DNA of 34,126 bases from contig JBBRBN010000043.1 of the NCBI GenBank assembly GCA_038205755.1, positions 1-34,126 on the forward strand, in the 5' to 3' direction. The position numbers and the translations under genes were made by a program. Source of the DNA: JANNWF01 sp038205755 (GTDB lineage: Bacteria > Pseudomonadota > Gammaproteobacteria > Xanthomonadales > Xanthomonadaceae). Below, one piece after another: positions 29,317 to 34,126 of the stretch; positions within the stretch are counted from its first letter, which is position 1; every line of letters starts with the position of its first letter. The notes under the pieces were generated by a model. That model was given only the letters and a program-made list of their open reading frames with translations. It searched no databases and had not been told where the DNA came from.

Positions 29317-31278
29317 ATGAACATGAACGTCACCCAGAAGCTGATCCAGTCGCACCTGCTGCACGGCGACATGATCCCCGACGAGGAAATCGGAATCCGC
29401 ATCGACCAGACGCTGACCCAGGACGCCACCGGCACACTGGTGATGCTGGAGCTGGAGGCGATGGCCCTGGACCGGGTGAAAACCGAGGTCAGCGTCCAGT
29501 ACGTTGACCACAACATCATCCAGGAGGACTTCAAGAACCCCGACGACCATCTTTTCCTGCGCAGCGCCTGCCAGCGCTTCGGCGTGTGGTACTCGCGGCC
29601 TGGCAACGGGGTCAGCCATCCGTGCCACCAGGAGAACTTCGGCAAGCCGGGCAAGACCCTGCTCGGCTCTGACAGCCACACGCCGGCGGGCGGCGCGATC
29701 GGCATGCTGGCCATCGGCGCCGGCGGGCTGGAAGTGGCGCTGGCGATGGCGGGCGAGCCGTTCTACACGCGCATGCCGCTGGTCTGGGGCGTGAAGCTCA
29801 CCGGCAGCCTGCCGGACTGGGTGAGCGCCAAAGACGTGATCCTGGAGATGCTGCGCCGGCACGGCGTGGGGGGCGGTGTCGGCCGGATCGTCGAGTACTA
29901 CGGGCCGGGGCTGGCCAGCTTAAGCGCGATGGATCGCCACGTGATCGCCAACATGGGCGCCGAACTGGGCGCGACCACCACCGTTCTCCCGTCCGACCAG
30001 GAGGTGCGCCGCTTCCTGCGCGCCTGGCAGCGCGAAGAAGACTGGGTCGAGCTGGTCGCAGACACGGACGCGACCTACGACGTGTACGACGAGATAGATC
30101 TGTCCAGCCTGGTGCCGCTGATCGCCATGCCGTCGAGCCCCGGCAATGTGCGCCCGGTCAGCGACGTCGCCGGCGAGCGGATCTATCAGGCGTACATCGG
30201 GTCGTCGGCCAATCCCGGCTACCGCGATTTCGCGGTTTCCGCGATGATGGTGCAGGGTCGGCTGGTGAATGACCGCGTGTCGTTCGACATCAACCCCACG
30301 TCGCGCGCGCAGCTGGAAACGCTGGTGCGCGACGGCCACGTCGCCCACCTGCTGCACGCCGGCGCGCGGCTGCACCAGGCCGGCTGCAACGGCTGCATCG
30401 GCATGGGCCAGGCACCGGCCACGAACGAACTCTCCCTGCGCACGGTACCGCGCAACTTCCCCGGCCGCTCCGGCACGCGCGAGGACAAGGTGTGTCTGGT
30501 CAGCCCGGAGACGGCCACGGCGTCGGCGCTCACCGGCGTGGTCACCGACCCGCGCACGCTGGGCATCGCGTATCCGCGCATCGCCGATCCCGACCAGCCA
30601 ATCATCAACCGCGAGATGTTCATGCCGCCGTTGCCGCTGCAGGCGGCGCTGCAGGTACCGCTGGTAAAGGGCCCGAACATCGCGTCGCTGCCGAACTTCC
30701 AGCCGCTGCCCGATGAAATCGAAGTGCCGGTGCTGCTCAAGGTGGGCAGCGACATTTCCACCGACGAGATCATGCCGCCCGGCTTGCGGGTGCTGCCGTT
30801 CCGCAGCAATATTCCCAGGATCGCCGAGTTCTCCTTCGACATGCTCGATCCCAGCTACGCCTCGCGAGCCAAGCAAGTGCCGGGCCACATCGTGGTGGGC
30901 GGGGACAATTACGGGCAAGGCTCAAGCCGCGAGCACGCCGCACTGGGCCCGCAGTACCTCGGGCTGCGCGCCGTCCTGGCCAAGGGCTTCGCGCGGATCC
31001 ACGCGCAGAACCTGGTCAACTTCGGCGTGCTGCCGCTGACTTTCGTCGACCCTGCGGACTACGACCGCCTCCAGGCCGGCGACGTGCTGCGCCTGACCGA
31101 CCTGCGGCGCGTGCTGACACAAGGCGGCGAGCTTGCGGTGGAGAACGTTACGCGCCAGGTCACGTTTCAGGTGAGCCACCACATGTCACCGCGCCAAGTC
31201 CTGTTCCTGCTGCGCGGGGGATTGATCAACTGGATGCGGGAGCGCCTGTCTGGCCGGTCCGGGTCCGGCGACGCATGA
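29317..31278 (+). CDS. aconitate hydratase, short (Aquifex-type) form
   Basis: Aconitase isomerises citrate and isocitrate using a [4Fe-4S] cluster. The 653-aa protein is of the short type related to isopropylmalate isomerase fusions, not the ~870-900 aa AcnA/AcnB. It shows YVDHNIIQEDFKNPDDH, TLLGSDSHTPAGGAIGMLAI, the cluster-cysteine block AGCNGCIGMGQAPATNELSL, and C-terminal swivel-domain GGDNYGQGSSREHAALGPQY and FARIHAQNLVNFGVLPL. Start ATG at 29317 follows AGGGAAAA, 15 bp after lipA. Homoaconitase or another substrate cannot be excluded from sequence alone. Confidence 0.88.
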   Translation: MNMNVTQKLIQSHLLHGDMIPDEEIGIRIDQTLTQDATGTLVMLELEAMALDRVKTEVSVQYVDHNIIQEDFKNPDDHLFLRSACQRFGVWYSRPGNGVSHPCHQENFGKPGKTLLGSDSHTPAGGAIGMLAIGAGGLEVALAMAGEPFYTRMPLVWGVKLTGSLPDWVSAKDVILEMLRRHGVGGGVGRIVEYYGPGLASLSAMDRHVIANMGAELGATTTVLPSDQEVRRFLRAWQREEDWVELVADTDATYDVYDEIDLSSLVPLIAMPSSPGNVRPVSDVAGERIYQAYIGSSANPGYRDFAVSAMMVQGRLVNDRVSFDINPTSRAQLETLVRDGHVAHLLHAGARLHQAGCNGCIGMGQAPATNELSLRTVPRNFPGRSGTREDKVCLVSPETATASALTGVVTDPRTLGIAYPRIADPDQPIINREMFMPPLPLQAALQVPLVKGPNIASLPNFQPLPDEIEVPVLLKVGSDISTDEIMPPGLRVLPFRSNIPRIAEFSFDMLDPSYASRAKQVPGHIVVGGDNYGQGSSREHAALGPQYLGLRAVLAKGFARIHAQNLVNFGVLPLTFVDPADYDRLQAGDVLRLTDLRRVLTQGGELAVENVTRQVTFQVSHHMSPRQVLFLLRGGLINWMRERLSGRSGSGDA

Positions 31279-31434
31279 TCGACCGTGTGGATTCTTCCCG
31301 GCTGGATCGCCGCGGGTCCCTTCGGCTGCGTTGGGCGACGGGTCGGCTTAGCCTGGCTGGATAATCGCACGCCGCTCCACCCGCGCGCGGCTGCTGCGGC
31401 CGGTGTTGTATTCGCTGCCGCGGGTCTACTGCTC

Positions 31435-31905
31435 AACGCTGATTCACAAGAGTGCGGGATTCTGGAGCACGGCTTCGCGCGAGCGCGAAGTGAGGACTGT
31501 GCGGCGAACTTCCTGGTGGCGTTCTCGTGCCAGGGCAGGCGTGTTGGCCCGTGCTGCACGACCAGACGCATGGCCGCGACGGCGGCGCATCGGGTCGATG
31601 CGGTGACGCGATCAAGCAGGCCTTGCACGCGGCCAGCCCGCTGCCTGCGGCGAATGCACGCCTCGGCGCGATCAGCTTCGTGCAGCGGTTTGATGCCGCT
31701 TTTAACGAGCACCGGCACTTCCACGCTTGCGTGAGCGATGGGCTGTTCACCGAATCCGTGGGCGGGCGGCTGCAGATCATCGAGACCCAAGTGGACGTCA
31801 CTGCCGCCGAGGCGGTGCAGGCCAAGGTCCGCCAACGCGTCCTGGCAGCGTATCGCCGCCGCGGCTGGCTGGAGGCGGATGTGGCCGTCGCGGGCCGGGC
31901 CGATC
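31435..31905 (+). pseudogene. decayed IS91-type (Y2 HUH) transposase
   Basis: Two pieces in different frames match IS91-family transposases. The first reads ECGILEHGFARARSEDCA, then NFLVAFSCQGRRVGPCC and RRMAATAAHRVD, the zinc-finger region with some cysteines lost. The second reads ARLGAISFVQRFDAAFNEHR with the metal-binding HFH, then VQAKVRQRVLAAYRRRGWLE. About 30 codons separate parts that are normally well over 100 codons apart, so the middle is deleted. No catalytic tyrosines were found. The element is inactive, and its ends could not be placed. The bases 31279-31434 upstream show nothing recognisable. Confidence 0.7.
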
Positions 31906-32263
31906 CGAGACCCGCCAGCGGCCGCGCCAGCGTGGGCCGAGGGCACGGATGACAGCGCTGCTTTTGCACTCGAACCCAACAGCCAGCACATGCCCGACCA
32001 CGAGAGACGTGGACTGGTAAGAAACGGGGCGAACCGGCGCTGCGCCTTGAGCTCCGGCGCGCACGGCTGCACCCGAGAGGCCGGATCTCGCCACTGGTCG
32101 CGTTTGCCGCCGCCGAGATGCGCGGCACCGACCGCTCGAGACGCCCAGAACACGCCCCGAGTCGGTCCCCGGCCCTGGTGCGCGGTAGGCGCCTGGCCGC
32201 AGTGGGTGTAGGCTTCGGGACGGAAAGCAGTTTGGATTCCGTATCCTTTTCCCGGGACACGGC
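31906..32263. other. non-coding stretch upstream of the sensor gene
   Basis: This 358-bp stretch follows the transposase remnant. Short open frames cross it, but none shows homology or a credible start. It probably contains more eroded insertion-sequence DNA and then the promoter of the sensor gene. GGATTCCGTATCC (32234-32246), a short imperfect dyad, is the only structure noted. Confidence 0.4.
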
Positions 32264-34126
32264 ATGAAACTTTCTAAGCTTAAGCACCTTCCTCATTTGG
32301 CGTCAGCAACAGCGGCATTGATGATCGCCGTCCTTGGCTGGCTGCTCTATGACGCCAGCGTTAAATCGAAGGAATCGGTAGGTTGGGTCAGCCACACGCT
32401 GGAAGTCTTCCAGTCTATAGGCAACGTCAGCAAACACATGAGCTTGGCGGAGATTGCCCAACGCAGCTATATGTTTTCCGGCCGTGCACCTTTTTTGTCA
32501 GAACGCGACCAGGCCTTGTTGAGGCTCGACAACGCCTCCGGAGATTTACAGAAACTCACTTTTGACAACCCCGCCCAGCAACGGCAGATAGCGCAGCTCG
32601 GAGAACTGGTTGCAGCACGCGTCGAGATCATGCACCAGACTACCCAAAAGCGGCGAAACGAAGGTGTTGAGGCGGTTTACACCACCTACGCACCGGGTGG
32701 AATCGTGGAAAGGACGAATGCCCAGATTTTCGCCCTGGTAGAACAGATGCAGCGGGACGAATTGCGGCTTCTCCAGCAAAGGCGTGATAGCGCACTAAAT
32801 CGCTACGAAAACTGGTTGGTCGGTCTCGTCCTGGCAGTTCTGGTTGGCATGATCGTTATTGGCTATTTCGGATTTTCCGAGCAGGCGAGGCAAGAAGTGC
32901 AGGCCTCGCAATACGCCCGCAGCCTGCTCGAAGCGAGCCTCGACCCGCTGGTCACAATCAGCGCCGAAGGCAAGATCACCGACGTCAACGAGGCGTCGAT
33001 CAAGGTCACCGGCGTGGAGCGCAAAAAGCTGATCGGCACCGAGTTTTCCGACTACTTCGTTGAGGCAGAGAAAGCGCGCGAGGGCTATCAGCAGGTCTTC
33101 GCCGAGGGCTTTGTCACCGACTACCCGCTCACCATCCGGCACCAGGACGGTCGACTCACCGACGTGCTCTACAACGCCTCGTTGTATAAGGACGTAAGTG
33201 GCAAAGTCCTCGGCGTCTTCGCCGCCGCCCGTGACGTCACTGACCGCAAGCAGGCGGAGAACAAGTTCCGCAGTTTGTTCGAGTCAGTGCCCGATGCACT
33301 GGTCGTGGTCAATCGCAGCGGGGAGATCATGCTCGTCAACTCGCAAACCGAGCGGGCGTTCGGGTATGCACGCAGCGAATTGCTGGGCAAGCAGGTCGAG
33401 TCCTTGGTCCCCGAGAGATTCCGAAGCCTTCACGGTGAGCACCGCAGCGACTACTTCAGTGACCCCAGCCTCCGCCCCATGGGCAGCAATCGCAGTCTGT
33501 CCGCGCTGCGCAAAGACGGCAGCGAGTTCCCGGTCGAGATAAGCTTGAGCGCGCTCGACACCGAAGATGGGCGGCTGGTCTCTGCCGCCATCCGCGACGT
33601 TACCGACCGGAAGCAGGCCTCTGAATACGCCCGCAGCCTGCTCGAAGCGAGCCTCGACCCGCTGGTCACAATCAGCGCCGAAGGCAAGATCACCGACGTC
33701 AACGAGGGCTCGCTCAAAGTGACCGGCGTGGCGCGAGAGAAGCTGATCGGCACCGACTTCTCCGATTACTTCACCGAGCCAAGTAAAGCGCGCGAGGGTT
33801 ACCAGCAGGTCTTCGCCAAGGGATTCGTCACCGACTACCCGCTCACGATCAGGCACAAGGATGGGCGTCTAACCGACGTGCTGTACAACGCCTCCGTCTA
33901 TAGGGACGCCGCTGGCAGCGTCCTGGGCGTCTTTGCCGCCGCTCGCGATGTCACCACACAAAAGCAGACCGAAGAGGCACTGCTGAAGGCCGGTGCGCTG
34001 CAGAGCGCGATTTTCAACAGCGCCAATTTCTCGAGCATCGCGACCGACGCCAAGGGCGTGATCCAGATCTTCAACGTCGGCGCCGAACGCATGCTGGGCT
34101 ACACGGCCGACGAAGTGATGAACAAG
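32264..34126 (+). CDS. CHASE3 / multi-PAS membrane sensor, C-terminus beyond the window
   Basis: The frame is open for 621 codons to the window edge. Residues about 12-30 are a first membrane helix and 184-204 (WLVGLVLAVLVGMIVIGYFG) a second. Between them lies a helical periplasmic domain of CHASE3 type (AEIAQRSYMFSGRAPFLSER, EGVEAVYTTYAPGG). Then come PAS modules at about 220-325, 333-450, 457-565, and a fourth beginning near 575. Several end in the PAC motif (RDVTDRKQAE). The output domain (histidine kinase, GGDEF/EAL or methyl-accepting) lies outside the window. The first half looks less GC-rich than neighbouring genes. It follows IS remnants, so acquisition by transfer is possible. Confidence 0.85.
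   Translation, partial: MKLSKLKHLPHLASATAALMIAVLGWLLYDASVKSKESVGWVSHTLEVFQSIGNVSKHMSLAEIAQRSYMFSGRAPFLSERDQALLRLDNASGDLQKLTFDNPAQQRQIAQLGELVAARVEIMHQTTQKRRNEGVEAVYTTYAPGGIVERTNAQIFALVEQMQRDELRLLQQRRDSALNRYENWLVGLVLAVLVGMIVIGYFGFSEQARQEVQASQYARSLLEASLDPLVTISAEGKITDVNEASIKVTGVERKKLIGTEFSDYFVEAEKAREGYQQVFAEGFVTDYPLTIRHQDGRLTDVLYNASLYKDVSGKVLGVFAAARDVTDRKQAENKFRSLFESVPDALVVVNRSGEIMLVNSQTERAFGYARSELLGKQVESLVPERFRSLHGEHRSDYFSDPSLRPMGSNRSLSALRKDGSEFPVEISLSALDTEDGRLVSAAIRDVTDRKQASEYARSLLEASLDPLVTISAEGKITDVNEGSLKVTGVAREKLIGTDFSDYFTEPSKAREGYQQVFAKGFVTDYPLTIRHKDGRLTDVLYNASVYRDAAGSVLGVFAAARDVTTQKQTEEALLKAGALQSAIFNSANFSSIATDAKGVIQIFNVGAERMLGYTADEVMNK
32910..33240 (+). repeat. intragenic PAS repeat, copy 1
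   Basis: This 331-bp segment recurs at 33624-33954 with a fixed offset of 714 bp and no gaps. The first ~80 bases are identical and the rest differs at scattered sites, so one PAS/PAC module was duplicated in recent evolutionary time. Another, unrelated PAS module lies between the copies. Confidence 0.92.
33624..33954 (+). repeat. intragenic PAS repeat, copy 2
   Basis: Second copy of the PAS/PAC module at 32910-33240. Amino-acid differences are mild (for example EASIKVTGVERKKL against EGSLKVTGVAREKL), and the end TDVLYNAS...GVFAAARDVT is conserved, so both copies are probably functional domains. Confidence 0.92.

Noticed and set aside
28126..29862. A long minus-strand frame opposite lipA and the aconitase gene
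   Set aside because: Both plus-strand genes are strongly supported; the opposite frame is a composition artefact.
1..34126. CRISPR arrays, rRNA and tRNA genes
   Set aside because: No regularly spaced short repeats, rRNA signature stretches or tRNA cloverleaf/CCA patterns were noticed when reading both strands.

Overview
This window is GC-rich, densely coded chromosomal DNA from a gammaproteobacterium, most likely of the Lysobacterales (Xanthomonadales). The RecA reading frame carries Xanthomonas-type sequence (MMPGQSPEVTTGG). A TTAG-N6-TCCTA palindrome upstream of recA resembles the LexA box described for Xanthomonas and Xylella. The gene neighbourhoods (recA / panE-pncC / mutS; ffh-rpsP-rimM-trmD-rplS) also fit. 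The organism call is inferred from protein sequence alone.

Region 1 (1-9.8 kb): recA on the minus strand is broken by an in-frame amber codon. Divergent from it is the most unusual locus of the window. A 72-aa peptide gene lies 34 bp upstream of an 854-aa protein with a signal peptide, a TPR sensor, one membrane helix, a GGEEF diguanylate cyclase and a C-terminal tetrapyrrole-methylase-fold domain. That last domain matches the borosin alpha-N-methyltransferases (SonM/OphMA type), and the small peptide looks like a split-borosin precursor (SonA type). This would be a backbone N-methylated RiPP system fused to a transmembrane c-di-GMP signalling protein. Next come pncC and panE (minus), mutS (plus), and hslR and msrA (minus).

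Region 2 (9.8-17.0 kb): htpG, then the translation and secretion operon ffh-rpsP-rimM-trmD-rplS on the minus strand. An insertion-like repeat separates rimM from trmD. Divergent from ffh are a CcsA/YpjD-like membrane protein and a PilZ protein.

Region 3 (17.1-31.3 kb): an iron-sulfur island on the plus strand. It holds a SufR-type regulator with an operator-like palindrome, a rhodanese fusion, the beginning of sufB joined out of frame to the end of sufS (sufC and sufD absent), sufU, sufT, folE, selO, a SagB-like nitroreductase, grxD and bolA. A gutted thiC follows, then two small genes, a type II NADH dehydrogenase, lipA and an aconitase. Biogenesis and trafficking factors thus sit next to Fe-S clients (ThiC, LipA, aconitase).

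Region 4 (31.3-34.1 kb): a decayed IS91-type transposase, non-coding DNA, and a CHASE3/multi-PAS sensor running off the window edge, with a near-duplicate PAS module inside it.

Three genes (sufB/sufS, thiC, the transposase) have lost their middles out of frame, and recA carries a nonsense codon. These may be real decay or sequence/assembly defects; the sequence alone cannot decide. No tRNA, rRNA or CRISPR array was recognised.
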